Source: Toxorhynchites rutilus septentrionalis
Lineage: Eukaryota; Arthropoda; Insecta; Diptera; Culicidae
NCBI RefSeq assembly: GCF_029784135.1
Contig: NC_073745.1
Span: 101,656,904 to 101,720,903, forward strand
Length of the DNA stretch: 64,000 nucleotides
Direction: 5' to 3'
Part shown: piece by piece, positions 1 through 12,541 of the stretch
Layout: each line of letters starts with the position of its first letter
Numbering within the stretch: the first letter of the stretch is position 1
Translations under genes and position numbers: made by a program
Notes under the pieces: model-generated
Seen by the model: only the letters and a program-made list of their open reading frames with translations
What the model was told of the DNA's origin: nothing
The model's database searches: none

Positions 1-417
1 ATCCTTTTATAAAAGATTGTATATATATGCCCCATCTAGAAAAAGGCATTAATTCTTAGTTTACCAAGAATTAAGAGACAATAAATATTAGAAATATGCA
101 AACTCTATATTCCAGCACCTTTATCATCTGGTAATTATCTAGAATACGTTATACATTCTTCTCCTTCTCATTCTTCTCACCGAAAAAAATATGTTTACTT
201 CGAGCATGCAGTTATACTATGTTCCGATTCTTACTCCAGTGAAACCACAATCGATTAATACGTTTTGATGTTATTTTTTAGCTCTTTATACTTCCATGAA
301 TTATATTCAGTTGCTTACTTTTAATTAATAAAATTTGAATTTTATTAATTGAATTAGAACGAAGATAACATATTTTTAGGAGTTTTTTCATTCAATCATA
401 CTCTCTTCTTCAAATAA

Positions 418-720
418 ATGCCAATAAAGCCTGAAAAATACACAATGGCAACGTGTTATGATTTTGCACGCGAGTATAGGAGGGTTAAAGAGACTTTGGA
501 CTGTTCATTCGCCTCTAATAAAAAAAAAACACATACAAAGTTGAGGTGTTTCGCATGTAAACTCGACCGTATTATCCTACTACGAGATGCTACGAGTACA
601 GTCATCTTCGAATACATTGCCCCAATCTAAAACGATGCTATAATTGTTTCAATAAACACGAAGAAGTACCTAGGAGTCACAATTCTGCCGAAATTGGGGT
701 GGAAGTCATTGACCCAGTAG
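418..720 (+). pseudogene. Possible decayed non-LTR reverse transcriptase fragment
   Basis: A 70-residue reading frame ends at 630. In the same frame, past the stop, the translation at 661-705 reads KYLGVTI followed by PKLGW. This resembles the segment after the RT palm domain of many non-LTR retrotransposons. No YADD box or longer match is visible, so this may be chance. Copies exist at the same place in units 2 and 3; the reading frame of the unit 2 copy is shifted by a shorter A run. Confidence 0.25.
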
Positions 721-2458
721 CCGACACTGTGAAATTGTAGTGCGCCGTATGAACCGAAATCAGTATATCGTGTAAATTTTTGAATGAATTGATCGACGTC
801 AATGTAGGAAATAATGTTGCCGAATGTCTACATTTTGTTTTCTGCTGATCTAGAAATTCATTTGTTGATCTGTTAGCAATCACAATTTTATTCTTACAAT
901 ACGATTTCTACGTTCAATTTTTTTTACAATACGAAGATCTATTGTCCTATTCCTGTCATCCTGCACCTGCTCCCACGGCACGTATTACCCATAATTTGCT
1001 ACACCGTACCTCCACCTAGCCTTGAGCTGATCTTTATCCCTAGCAAAAAATGGTTTGGTTTTTGATTATAGAGATTTCAAACTTTTCAGTTCTTTCGTCT
1101 CTAGCCTTGAGAAAGCATCTTGGAAAAACTTTACTCTACTCCTGCACTAATGAGCAAAAAATTAATTTGACAAGCTGCTGTCTCGCGTGTACGCAACTAC
1201 TCCCAGTGGATCACGCCATGACGATTCCAAAATACGCAAAAAGTTTCAAAAAAAAACTATTACCAAACATGTTTTCATTTTATCCGGCTACTTATAACTC
1301 ACCCGTTCGGGTAAAGCTCTGTATCAGAGATGCCAGATGTGAAGACCTTCATTTAATTTAAAGGCGTTTCGAACACATTCTAAGGTATAACCAGAAGCAT
1401 TCCGGCCCTTTCCATCCGTTCAGCAATAGTGAGAAGCATTTTACGCACGATACATTGAATTGATACGGCGCGCTGTGATTTTCTTTTCTGCGAATTACGC
1501 ATCGTCGGTTTCTGGTCAATGACTTCTACTATAATTTCGACAGAAGGGTTCCTCCTCGATTGCTCTTCGTGTCCATTGATCCAATTACGCTCTCTCACGC
1601 AACATCCGAACCAGATTGCGAGAGAGGCTAGCTAAAGAAAACAAAACCGAAGTTTTTTGCTATAGAGTATTAGTAGCAAACGCGGAGATCACCAACACAA
1701 AATCAATCGAGAGAGATCCACGAATACTTCAGATGAAGAGAAGTTGTTACACCACCACCAAGAACGGTCGCTTATACCGTCCCGCTCGCAATAAGAGCAT
1801 TATTTTGCGCTGGCTGAATTTAACTAAGAACCAACCAATTTGTAATAATTTGGATAGCGTTTCTCGTGGATGCGGCTGATATAGTTTAAATGGTAGTGTT
1901 GTACGGTGTAGGAGGCCACCGTCTAGTTTGGTCAATTCCGGATAACTGGGGTTGCTGTCAAGTTGAATAAAAAGTTGATTACATGCTGCTGTGTTAGTGT
2001 TGTGCGAGTTCGATGGCCTGGGAACAAAATTATGAAAAATATTGTGTAATTGCACAAGTGCATTTCTGAAGTTGCCGGTAGTGTCGCGGATTTTTGATAA
2101 CGTGGTTATTTCCCGCGTCATCCAGTTCAGTTTTCCGGTCAGTCTCAGTCTCAGCAAACACAAGCGCTTAAAAAGGCTACTGACAGTTAGTAACAGAAAT
2201 ATACTGCCAAGTCGTATATATCGCAGTGATAATATTACGTAATATAATAAAATCCATGTAATTTTCCCGTGTTTGATGAAATAAGAGTGCTATGACAACA
2301 CAGAGCATGAAAGGAAAAGGCTTCCATTTTGTCAGTGAAGGAAGCAGCGCGAAGAACGGAGGGTGGTTTTGAAGCTAATCAAAGAGCTCCAGCACCATGT
2401 TTAAAGGTAAGTGAGCATATTCTATACATATAGTGGTAGTGGGTGCAAATTGGTCATA

Positions 2459-3384
2459 GGGGGCAAAGTGGTCACCTGCTTGTTTGGTAGTATAACTATT
2501 GACTATAGATGCCGTATTGATAGTCACCTTAAGTTTGGAGAAATTAATTACTTTTGAGCCACCCTGTACTTCAGTAGAGCTGTCGCATGTTACAATATAA
2601 ATAAAAACAGAAATTGCTCTCTCGATAGCCATTAGGCCGTAGTTTTGTGCGCATGGTATCTAAGGAATTTCTCGTGAAATTTAGTTTATTCAATCTGATA
2701 TATTGGACAAATCATCAGTTTGGACGCCTGTTCACATATTCTAGGAGAGGTGAACACATATTTTGTTTAATCTCTGCGATTAATTAGCATTAGAATTTAC
2801 TTTGATGTTTGGGGCAAAGTACAATACAATGTTTTGTTTACTAAAGCTGATATACCACACCACATTCTGCTCTTATAAAGGATCCTTTTGTGGGTTTGAC
2901 CCTGGATAAATATGCCACTCCAACTAAACCAAGCCTAGTTATGCGGAACGTTATGTGTTTCTTACTATGTTTTTGTATGCATGAGAAAATTTAAATTGAG
3001 ACTCTAGGTGAATAGGCCAAGCTTATTTCAAACAAGTACCTACTATATCAAATGTGATTTCAATTGTGATTTGATTGATTTCAATGTGAAATTTGAACGA
3101 AAAAATCGCATAAATCTATCCCATTTATTTAGATATGTGCGAGCGCCCACTTTGTCCCCACCAGGTAACCACTTTACCTCCAAGCAAAAAAAAAGTTCGA
3201 TTTTTCACCTTTTTTCTATTGATGAAAAGTGTACTATTTTGAATTTTAATAGTAAAAGCCGTTTGCTATCTTGAACAACAATGAGTTGAACTATAATATT
3301 CTTCGAGAAACGGGAATTGAATCGATATGTGGACGCTGGGAATGGACATATTCCTTAGGGTGACCACTATGCCCCCACTTCCCT
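2459..3384. mobile_element. MITE-like element, TA-flanked, unit 1
   Basis: The left end reads GGGGGCAAAGTGGTCACC after a TA (2457-2458). The right end, on the other strand, contains GGGGGCATAGTGGTCACC and abuts TA (3385-3386). It encodes no transposase. The end motifs resemble those of the TA-flanked element in the 3' LTR at 60306-61297. The left boundary is uncertain by about 20 bp. Confidence 0.6.
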
Positions 3385-3678
3385 TACAGCCATTTCATGC
3401 CAAACCGATATAGTGGTTCTCAGATTTTCGTGGAAAGTGGAAATTTTGTTTTTTGTCGCAAACCATTAGACCCGTATTTTTTTTTTTTTTTTTTTTGTAA
3501 GGGTGACTATTTCCATTTGTAGGGTGGTCCGAAAATTCAAATTTTTCCACTTATTTCAAAGACTTACTTCTTGAAAAATTCATAACTACTGAGCCGATTT
3601 AGATGATCGACATATCTACTTATAGCTGATCTTTTTTGAAAAAATACCAGAGTTGCATAAAATTTGACTTTTGGCTTC

Positions 3679-4014
3679 GTTATTATTAATTGTATTTGTG
3701 TTTTATAGTTTTCATGGTCTCGGGACCAATGGCGCTATATTTATATATATTTTTTTTTCGTGAAAGCTAAGAATTTTTTACAGAACATATCTCGAAACCA
3801 GAGAGGAGTTTTTTTTGTTTTTAAGCTATGATTTTTCAAAGCTAACCGTTATTATTCATTGTATTCATTTTTTATAGCTTACATGGTTTCGGTACCAATG
3901 GCGCTATATTTTTTTATATTTTCTCTTGAAAGCTGAGTTTTTTTTTACATAACATATCCAAAATTCAGAGAGGAGTTTTTTTAGTTTTTGAGTTATGATT
4001 TTTGAAAGTTAACA
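3679..4014 (+). repeat. 169-bp tandem duplication, unit 1
   Basis: Two diverged direct copies start at 3679 and 3848. Each runs from GTTATTATT through a shared ACCAATGGCGCTATA block to GAGAGGAGTTTTTTT. Confidence 0.8.
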
Positions 4015-4119
4015 TGTTTTTGGGCAGGTAGCTTAATGAGTAGAAAATAGGAATAAGTATAGTAATCGGTAGATATTAAGGACAATGAAAAACATGTATC
4101 AGGTAAAGGTATCTCAGGT

Positions 4120-4409
4120 AAATGCAAAAAATGTAGAGACGACAAGTTATAAAGCAATAGAAAGAAAACTTAAAACCCGTTATAATCATTTGAAGCAATT
4201 TTCCGCAAAAACTCAGTTATATCATAGTTTTAGACCGAAAAATGAAAACTATACTATCGTAAAACGATTCTCGTTCTCGGAAGAAGAACATTCTGTGAAA
4301 CTGTAAAAGAAAATTTAAGCATGCTTTATGCCTAGAATAAAAAATATGAAAAATATAACAGATGAATTTTAATTCCTACCCACTCGTCGTCTCTACATTT
4401 TTTGCATTT
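4120..4409. repeat. Inverted repeat with perfect 24-bp arms, unit 1
   Basis: The arm at 4120-4143 (AAATGC...GAGACGAC) is exactly complementary to 4386-4409. The 242-bp interior could form the loop of a long hairpin. It may be the remnant of a MITE, but no clear target duplication was found. Confidence 0.75.
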
Positions 4410-5471
4410 TAAGAAAAGACGACACTTATAGAATAACTACATAAATTGGAAAAAAGTCATTCGATTTTTCGATTTAAGATCGATTCTTTGATACCGATTC
4501 AATCAGTTAATTGATCCCTACGCTGTTTAGAAAATCGATCTTTTTCTAAAGATTGTCCAATCGTAGCTCAGTTACAATACATGCGGAACGATTTTTCGTT
4601 CCAGCACGGAAAAATGTAAAAAATATAACATGTATTAATATTTGTCGAGTGTTTTTTCTTTAGCTACACTGCCTCTTTTAATTTATATTGAGCATTTCAA
4701 ACAGAAGTACTAAATTTCAACTTTGGTATTCAGGTTGCCTAAATAATAAAATTTCATAGATGAGTTCAAGTACATAACAGCCTAACAATTCATCGCTGCA
4801 ATCCGTCAATATGCTGCTTATATGAATGTGGAATAAAGGAAAGATAATTATCGAGTCTTGTTTTAGGTTCGGTTTTAGGATCGGAATTTACCGTTTTTAG
4901 TGTGGATTTCTAACAGTGATGATGTTTCGTTGAATGAGAATGGAATGGCCCTACTGGAAATGTTATTCACTGGCAGCTGGTATACTTTACGGTGGCGGTT
5001 CTTTCAGCCAATCTCCACTGCTACCTGGGATAATTATGTTTTGCTCAACTTTGCAATTTTCTCCCGTATATTGATATTGCTTGCCTTTGTTGATTTTCAG
5101 GTCGAAATTCGATTTTGTTTCGAAGCAATGTTTGAAGCATTAGTTGTTGTGAGTTGATACTTTGTTATAATTCAAGACATCGAAGCATATTTCCATTGTA
5201 AGAAAATATGTTGGATTTTCGATATGCGTGTCGGTTTATAACTCATCTCCATTGGCAAATCTTCCTATTTTCGTTTCTATGTTGAACACTGTATGGGCGG
5301 TAAAAAACAGCATACTTTTAGGTTTGCTTTAATATTTCCTATTCGGTATAACGATTAACTTATATCTGTTTGGAAACAGACGCTCTCCTTCAATGATTGC
5401 TGTGGATTGATTTTTAGATTAGTGGAGGGTGGAAAATCAATCATTGTAACTCTTTATTAAAAATTTGTTGT

Positions 5472-5487
5472 CGTCCTGAAAAGGACG
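5472..5487 (-). promoter_or_regulatory. Histone 3' stem-loop, H2A left arm unit 1
   Basis: Read on the minus strand it is CGTCCT-TTTC-AGGACG, a 6-bp stem with a 4-nt loop. A purine-rich AAAGAG follows at 5450-5455 and fits the histone downstream element bound by U7 snRNP. Confidence 0.95.
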
Positions 5488-5529
5488 GTTGGGTTCTCGA
5501 TTCTAGTGCACTTTCATGTCGTTGTTGAT

Positions 5530-6162
<633 letters not shown>

Positions 6163-6537
6163 ATGGCTCCTAAAACCAGTGGAAAGGCAGCGAAGAAGTC
6201 TGGAAAGGCCCAGAAAAGTATTACCAAGACCGACAAGAAAAAGAAGAAGGTCCGCAGGAAGGAAAGCTACGCTATCTACATTTACAAAGTGTTGAAACAA
6301 GTCCATCCTGACACGGGTATTTCATCCAAAGCCATGAGTATCATGAACAGCTTCGTGAATGATATTTTCGAACGCATCGCCGCTGAATCATCTCGCTTGG
6401 CGCATTACAACAAACGTTCAACGATAACTTCTCGTGAAATTCAAACCGCAGTTCGTTTACTGCTGCCAGGAGAATTGGCCAAACACGCTGTCTCCGAAGG
6501 AACCAAAGCCGTCACGAAGTATACCAGCTCCAAGTAA
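6163..6537 (+). CDS. H2B: Histone H2B
   Basis: Canonical H2B of 124 residues that pairs with H2A in the nucleosome core. The lysine-rich N-terminal tail ([17 protein letters not shown]) leads into the histone fold from [18 protein letters not shown]. The C-terminus AVTKYTSSK carries the lysine that is ubiquitylated in H2B. It is intronless. The residues SSRLAH carry Ser where many insect H2Bs have Ala. The 3' end runs towards H3(-). Confidence 0.98.
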   Translation: MAPKTSGKAAKKSGKAQKSITKTDKKKKKVRRKESYAIYIYKVLKQVHPDTGISSKAMSIMNSFVNDIFERIAAESSRLAHYNKRSTITSREIQTAVRLLLPGELAKHAVSEGTKAVTKYTSSK

Positions 6538-6567
6538 CTCCCGAGTCATGTAGCAAAAAAAAACAAC

Positions 6568-6583
6568 GGCCCTTTTCAGGGCC
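6568..6583 (+). promoter_or_regulatory. Histone 3' stem-loop, H2B left arm unit 1
   Basis: GGCCCT-TTTC-AGGGCC, 31 bp after the stop codon. Confidence 0.95.
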
Positions 6584-7262
6584 ACAAATTTGTTTGATAA
6601 GTGTGTAGGAAAAGGTTTTCTAATTGTTGATTTGTAGATTTTCGTTGTCATAATGAGTCGCCTCTCGTGTGATTAATTCGAGGGATTCAGAAAAGTCATA
6701 TCACAAAAGGTATCCGAAATGAGTAGATACAACAATTTCATGTAGTTCGTTTGACGTTACGTTTGGGAATGAAGTGATGATATTGTGCAGAATGTATGAT
6801 GATGCATATAGTGAATTCAATGATTGACATCCTCATATTCAGTTGCAGATGAAGACTCGGCATCATTATCTGTTCTCAATGCAATTGCACCAAAATTAGA
6901 AGAGTTAGCAGTTTAGTGTCGAGAAACTAATCGTAGAGAGGTTTAACAGGATTGATTTTGGTGTTTATACAATAAAGCTATATACATAAAAAAATCATGA
7001 AACTGGGAAACCTCGAGCTTTGTACTTTTAAAATGTTATTCAATTTTTATATATGGATAATCTGAGGGTACTTAGAACTAAGTGAGGAACACCGTAAAAG
7101 ACACCTTTAATATGATTCGCTATAATTTTTAGCGTCAATAAAAGAAGATCAGAAGTTCATTTATATTTGATAAGATTCATGTTTCAATATATCGTGCGGC
7201 TCCGCCGTATGTAATGTTGAAGATAGAAAACAGTTTTTCAAACTCTTTTCGAATAAATTGGT
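6584..7262. other. H2B-H3 convergent spacer, unit 1
   Basis: AT-rich spacer between converging 3' ends. The H2B and H3 downstream elements lie at its edges. I see no gene in it. Confidence 0.7.
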
Positions 7263-7278
7263 GGCCCTGAAAAGGGCC
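7263..7278 (-). promoter_or_regulatory. Histone 3' stem-loop, H3 left arm unit 1
   Basis: On the minus strand GGCCCT-TTTC-AGGGCC, followed by CGAAAAGAGTTT, a clear U7-type downstream element. Confidence 0.95.
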
Positions 7279-7311
7279 GTTTGTTTGAGAATGAGATTAG
7301 ATCAGTCAGAT

Positions 7312-8307
<996 letters not shown>

Positions 8308-8339
8308 ATGATATAATTTGGTGTACGGTTCAACAAAAC

Positions 8340-8355
8340 GGCCCTTTTCAGGGCC
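8340..8355 (+). promoter_or_regulatory. Histone 3' stem-loop, H4 left arm unit 1
   Basis: GGCCCT-TTTC-AGGGCC, followed by GTGAAGAGTTCC as a candidate U7-binding element. Confidence 0.95.
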
Positions 8356-9581
8356 ACAATATTTCTCCAGTGAAGAGTTCCTTTAAATGTTTTCAAATCA
8401 TCCATTATTTTTTAATAAGGATTCGTTGCTTGTTCGGTTATATTATTTGTAAATAACGATGTAATTAGACGTTTAACTGAATTCAAATTGATGTTCTTTA
8501 CCCATAGAAGTTTAATATTTCTTGAATGAATGTCTGTGAATTATGAGTACACTGTAAGCCAGTGTTGGGAACATGTCATATTAGAAGGATCGTAATAGTA
8601 ATAAAGTTAGACCAATACCTGGTACATTGCACGTCGCAGTTTGACGCAGACTTGGTCCAATGATTGTTAAGAGGGGACCCCTGAAAATAATGGATTTTCG
8701 TGATTTTTTTTTCGGATGTTACGAATAAAGTAAAGTGTTCGGGTATTTTGATGATTGTTTAAGATATATTTGAAGATGTATTTTCCATTCTTTGAGTGCA
8801 CGAATACTGATTATGACGCTGTTGACGGCTGGATGCGTAGATGTTGTCTGAAAATCGGTACCTTGTTGGTGGTATCGGTTCTGAAGCAACGAGGTGTCGT
8901 AGAACAAATTTTAATGAATATTTTGAAACTTTAAGACAATACTTAAAGCGTTACATAGGGGTTTTTTGAAAATTCGAAAAATTGCCAAAACGGCTGCCAT
9001 TTTCGTTAAAAATTAGACATTTTTCATGAAAAATCTCTAAATAGCGATTTTTCAAAAATCGAAAAAATGATATATCGAAAAACGGCTATGTAACGCCGAT
9101 AATTCATTTTTACATGCTGATAAACAATTTCAGCCAGATCGGTCGAGTAGATCCTGAGATATCGACACCACCAGTTGAAATAACATGGTTTCGAGAAAAA
9201 CGCGCTTTAAAATTCGTACATACCTTAAGGTGACTTCATACTTTTGTGGCTGTAACTTTCCATATTTCGTTTCCATAAAATACGATAAATTTTTTTAGGA
9301 CAACATTTCTGAGGACATAAACTTCCCAAAAATGCAAGAAACAAAAATTCGATTTTTTCGATTTTCTAGACCGGGGTCCTCCCTTAAACAATCGTAATTC
9401 TCATGATGCTATTCGGTATCATCGATTAGCTTTTTCGTTAAAATACCAACATTATCAGAATTGTTTAATGTTGGATACAAGATGATGATGTGTGAAAATG
9501 TATATTAACTGTCATGAAGAAAACATTCGAATTCTTAGAGGTGGAAAACTATTGTTACTCTTTCGTTCCATTGGTTTTGGT
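8356..9581. other. H4-H1 convergent spacer, unit 1
   Basis: AT-rich spacer, mostly filled by the TTAA-flanked element at 8671-9383. I see no gene in the remainder. Confidence 0.7.
8671..9383. mobile_element. TTAA-flanked MITE-like element, unit 1
   Basis: TTAA at 8667-8670 precedes GAGGGGACCCC. The right end reads GGGGTCCTCCC and is followed by TTAA at 9384-9387, so the ends form imperfect inverted repeats inside a TTAA duplication. This is typical of piggyBac-type non-autonomous elements. No transposase is encoded. A matching copy lies in unit 2, so the insertion predates unit amplification. Confidence 0.65.
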
Positions 9582-9597
9582 AGTCCTGAGAAGGACT
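9582..9597 (-). promoter_or_regulatory. Histone 3' stem-loop, H1 left arm unit 1
   Basis: On the minus strand AGTCCT-TCTC-AGGACT, followed by ACGAAAGAGTAAC. Both H1 genes use this stem and a TCTC loop, unlike the core histones. Confidence 0.93.
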
Positions 9598-9640
9598 GTT
9601 TGTTTTTAAATAAGTTTCAAATGAAAAGCACCAGTGCACT

Positions 9641-10321
9641 TTACTTTTTGGCAGCAGCTTTCTTCGGAGCAGCTTTCTTTGCTGGTGCTGCCTTTTTCGG
9701 TTTTGGAGTTTTAGGCTTCTTCGCTGCTGTCTTCGATGCTTTGGTTGGTTTCTGTTTGGAAGCGGCTGCTTTCTTTACGGTTCCAGCCTTTTTGGCGGTT
9801 TTGGCGACGACAGCTTTAGCCTTCTTCTGAACCGCTTTTTTTGCTGGTGCTTCCTTCGGCTTTTTGGCAGCAGCAGTTTTAGAAGTGGCTGCCTTTTTGG
9901 CGACTTTCTTTTCCCCTGCAGGTTTCTTCCCAGTCGCAGCTTTCTTTGGTTTCTTCTCGCCCGCAGGTGTCTTATCCTTAGGTTTGATTTTGAAGGATCC
10001 CGATGCTCCACTTCCTTTGGTTTGCACAAGATTACCTTTCTCGACACCACTCTTCAAAGATTTTTTTATGAAAGTTGAGAGCTTAGCAACATCACACTTG
10101 TAATTGGCACCGATATACTTCTTGATGGCCTGAAGAGAAGATCCATTACGTTCCTTTAAGGTCTTGATGGCGGCCAGAACCATTTCGTTCACTGGTGGAT
10201 GGGTGGCTGGCTTTTTTGGTTTCTTATCCTCTCCTTTAGGAGCACGAGCCTTTTTCGGTGTCTTGGCTGGAGATGCAGCAACTGATGCTGCGGGAACGAC
10301 TTCAGTAGCTGTTTCGGCCAT
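9641..10321 (-). CDS. H1: Linker histone H1, left-arm subtype
   Basis: Linker histone of 226 residues that binds linker DNA at the nucleosome entry and exit. The N-terminal Ala/Pro/Lys region is followed by a winged-helix globular domain (about residues 39-113, [20 protein letters not shown] to GASGSFKI). A Lys/Ala/Pro-rich C-terminal tail follows and ends [12 protein letters not shown]. The start is the ATG at 10321; a longer in-frame read would need a GTG. Compared with the right-arm H1 the globular domain is nearly the same, but the C-terminal tail differs at many positions. No TATA box is visible. Confidence 0.97.
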   Translation of the reverse strand: MAETATEVVPAASVAASPAKTPKKARAPKGEDKKPKKPATHPPVNEMVLAAIKTLKERNGSSLQAIKKYIGANYKCDVAKLSTFIKKSLKSGVEKGNLVQTKGSGASGSFKIKPKDKTPAGEKKPKKAATGKKPAGEKKVAKKAATSKTAAAKKPKEAPAKKAVQKKAKAVVAKTAKKAGTVKKAAASKQKPTKASKTAAKKPKTPKPKKAAPAKKAAPKKAAAKK

Positions 10322-10427
10322 TTTATTCACTGTGTTTCACTGCTATGTTTCAACGAAATGCTGAATTCATTGATGCGCTCGGTGCCGCCGTTTGTGCTCG
10401 GAATCGAAAACTGTGTTAGGGAAACTC
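10322..10427 (-). promoter_or_regulatory. H1 promoter region with conserved H1 motif, left arm unit 1
   Basis: TATA-less region. On the minus strand it carries GAGTTTCCCTAACACA (10412-10427), preceded by AAACGAAC. The same block lies upstream of the right-arm H1 and may be the H1-specific element. Drosophila H1 is also TATA-less and depends on TRF2. Confidence 0.7.
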
Positions 10428-11556
10428 AAAGCGTTCGTTTAAATTTGCTGTTGAGAAAACATTTCGCGTATTTGTAATTTATGTTTTAAAAAATGTTACT
10501 TTTCTTTGTTACAGTCCTCACATGTTTATCAGATACCTTATTTAATATTTACTATGATGTTTGAGCTACCATTTAAAGTTGCTCTGTTTTTAAAAGTCCA
10601 AGCCGATACTCAATAATTTACGATAAATGCTAATGATATGTATCAGAAGTATCAACACTCTGTCGAAAATGTTCAATTTTCTTACATTGCAAAAGATAAA
10701 CAGTTATTAAACCTAATTCTAATGAAATAGGGACAATTTTTCGATATATGGATACCAGAATTGAATGTTTTTTCCCAACATTACGAAGCATTCTTATCAA
10801 AACTTGGGGCAATCGGAGTAGCTAAAGCAATTTTTGATTTCCGTTCGTTATCATAAGAAATATTATCCTTTTACAAGATTATCAATCTTATTTCAATTTA
10901 TTCATTTGTTGGAATAATATATTTACTGATCCGAGACAAAACACTCAATATTTCATTTTCTGAAATACTTCATGTTTCGACCCAAGGGTTGATTCGTTAG
11001 ACAAACAGTCTGTCATCACTTGTGTTATCGGTGATATGTTACGACAATCAAATGGTAGTTTTATTCAATATAGTTATTTCAAAGATAAACGTGAACACAA
11101 TACAAAAATTATATCTAAATAACCCATTATGTAGGGAATTTTTAGTTATTTCACAGTTTGGTGTAAACAGTGGTAGAATAGAAAATACTGTTACCATAAA
11201 CGAGATCTGCCTTTTTCGATATGCGATTTTTTTCGTTAATTTTTTTTTTTTTTTAAATCATTTATCTTCTTCATAGTTAATAATCATCAATATCAATTCT
11301 TATAAAATAATAAATTCAATATTTTTCTCCATTTACGAATCGGTTTTATTTTTCGGACTATCTTATATTACTTTTCGTGATCTGCGGCCAAAATCGAGAT
11401 TTCATTTTGTCTCTGACTACAAGGTATTTTTGTGTAGACTTTTTTTTTTGAGTATGGTGATGGAATTAAATACACTACCGATAAAAAAAAACATTTGAAT
11501 GATCAACTAAACCCAATTCCTCTATAAATTATTGGAAAATTACGTAATGGATACAG

Positions 11557-11740
11557 CAGAGTTTAGTTGGGTGATCTCGAAAGCATACACGGTTTGCTGA
11601 CGGGCGCCGAACGCGAATAAAGTGTCTTTCTCAAGACAGGTCAGGAAGGAGTTGGAAATAGAGTTTTCTGTGGGATCTTCTCAAGACTAGAAACGCATGA
11701 ACTTTAAAGTCTCTATAATTCAAGAAGAAGAAGGAGAAGA
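11557..11740 (+). mobile_element. 184-bp retroposed element (SINE or truncated LINE), unit 1
   Basis: It is flanked by a perfect 12-bp duplication, TAATGGATACAG, at 11545-11556 and 11741-11752. The 3' tail is GA-rich. Just before it, ATGAACTTTAAAGTCTCT then AATTCAA closely matches the 3' end of the full-length non-LTR element at 25601-31713 read on its own strand. It could be a SINE using that element's machinery or a 5'-truncated relative. No clear pol III A/B boxes were seen. Confidence 0.75.
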
Positions 11741-12349
11741 TAATGGATACAGATTGCTATGAAAAAATTTCTTACTGTTCTACATGTAAACATGTTACAA
11801 AATAACGAAAATAAGCAAACATACCTTGAAATCAGTGACACATTAGAATACAAATTACAAAAAGGGAACAATGTCCTAAAAATAAAATATCTTGCATATA
11901 AAACTAGCACCCAAATAAGGAAAAAGGACTCACTCTAGCAGCGTATTTATTATTTACACCATCAATGTACATGTTAAAGGAATTACTATTGGTGATTGAT
12001 AAAATAATAAAATAGAAGAAATACTTAAACAAAATTAACTGAACAGTCATTTCAAGAAATTAAGAACATACATTCAAACGCACTACATTATAATAAAATT
12101 CACTCCATTACTACATGTACATGTAAATGTTCAGACATAAATATTATAAACATCATAATAATTATCTTTTGAATGCGTATATTGAATTGATATACCAGTT
12201 GGATTTCGTAACTCAAAATCGATAACCCAAAAGGTCAGTTTGTCGATGGTATAACATGTCTTGGGTCGTGAATCGTTTATATAAAATCATGGAAAATTGA
12301 GAGAAAATATGGCGTATTTTATCTCGGGGTTGTATGTTCTATATTATTT

Positions 12350-12541
12350 TCACAAACGGATAAATTGATAGAAGATTGATACTCTTGCCTGAGCTGTGCC
12401 TGATGTATCATATGACAACAAATGGAAATCAAAAATTGCTTCAGCTGCTCCGATTACTCCAAAGTAAAGATGAAAATGCTTCGCTGTGTTATTAAGTGAG
12501 CACTCGATTCTGGTATCAATAGATCGGGAAAATGTTCCCAT
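12350..12541 (-). CDS. Unknown 63-residue reading frame in central spacer, unit 1
   Basis: ATG-started frame of 63 codons containing GVIGAAEAIFDF. The mirrored region of the left arm (about 10720-10860, plus strand) holds a homologous but broken copy: its ATG is ATA and one base is missing. In the aligned stretch D-T-R-I-E-C the two copies differ only at third codon positions, which hints at past coding selection. I do not recognise a family. It is more likely a gene or element fragment than an active gene. Confidence 0.25.
   Translation of the reverse strand: MGTFSRSIDTRIECSLNNTAKHFHLYFGVIGAAEAIFDFHLLSYDTSGTAQARVSIFYQFIRL

Larger units (their letters stand above)
1..5471. other. Inter-unit spacer, unit 1 left part
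   Basis: AT-rich spacer upstream of the H2A 3' end. It holds a 13-bp perfect palindrome (323-350), a possible decayed reverse-transcriptase fragment (418-720), a less AT-rich stretch of unknown origin (about 1000-2400), a MITE-like element (2459-3384), a T-rich low-complexity run (near 3478), a 169-bp tandem duplication (3679-4014) and an inverted repeat (4120-4409). Short reading frames here recur in all units only because the whole unit is repeated. I see no supported gene. Confidence 0.8.

Noticed and set aside
1747..2163. 138-residue minus-strand frame present in all three units
   Set aside because: Conservation between units reflects recent duplication of the whole unit and is not evidence of selection. 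No domain is recognised.
2430..3417. TATAGTGG on both sides of the spacer MITE as an 8-bp target duplication
   Set aside because: The sequence between does not have matching inverted ends at those points. TA flanks with inverted G-rich ends fit better.
4085..4306. 73-residue frame within the inverted repeat
   Set aside because: It is broken by a one-base change in unit 2 and begins inside a repeat arm.
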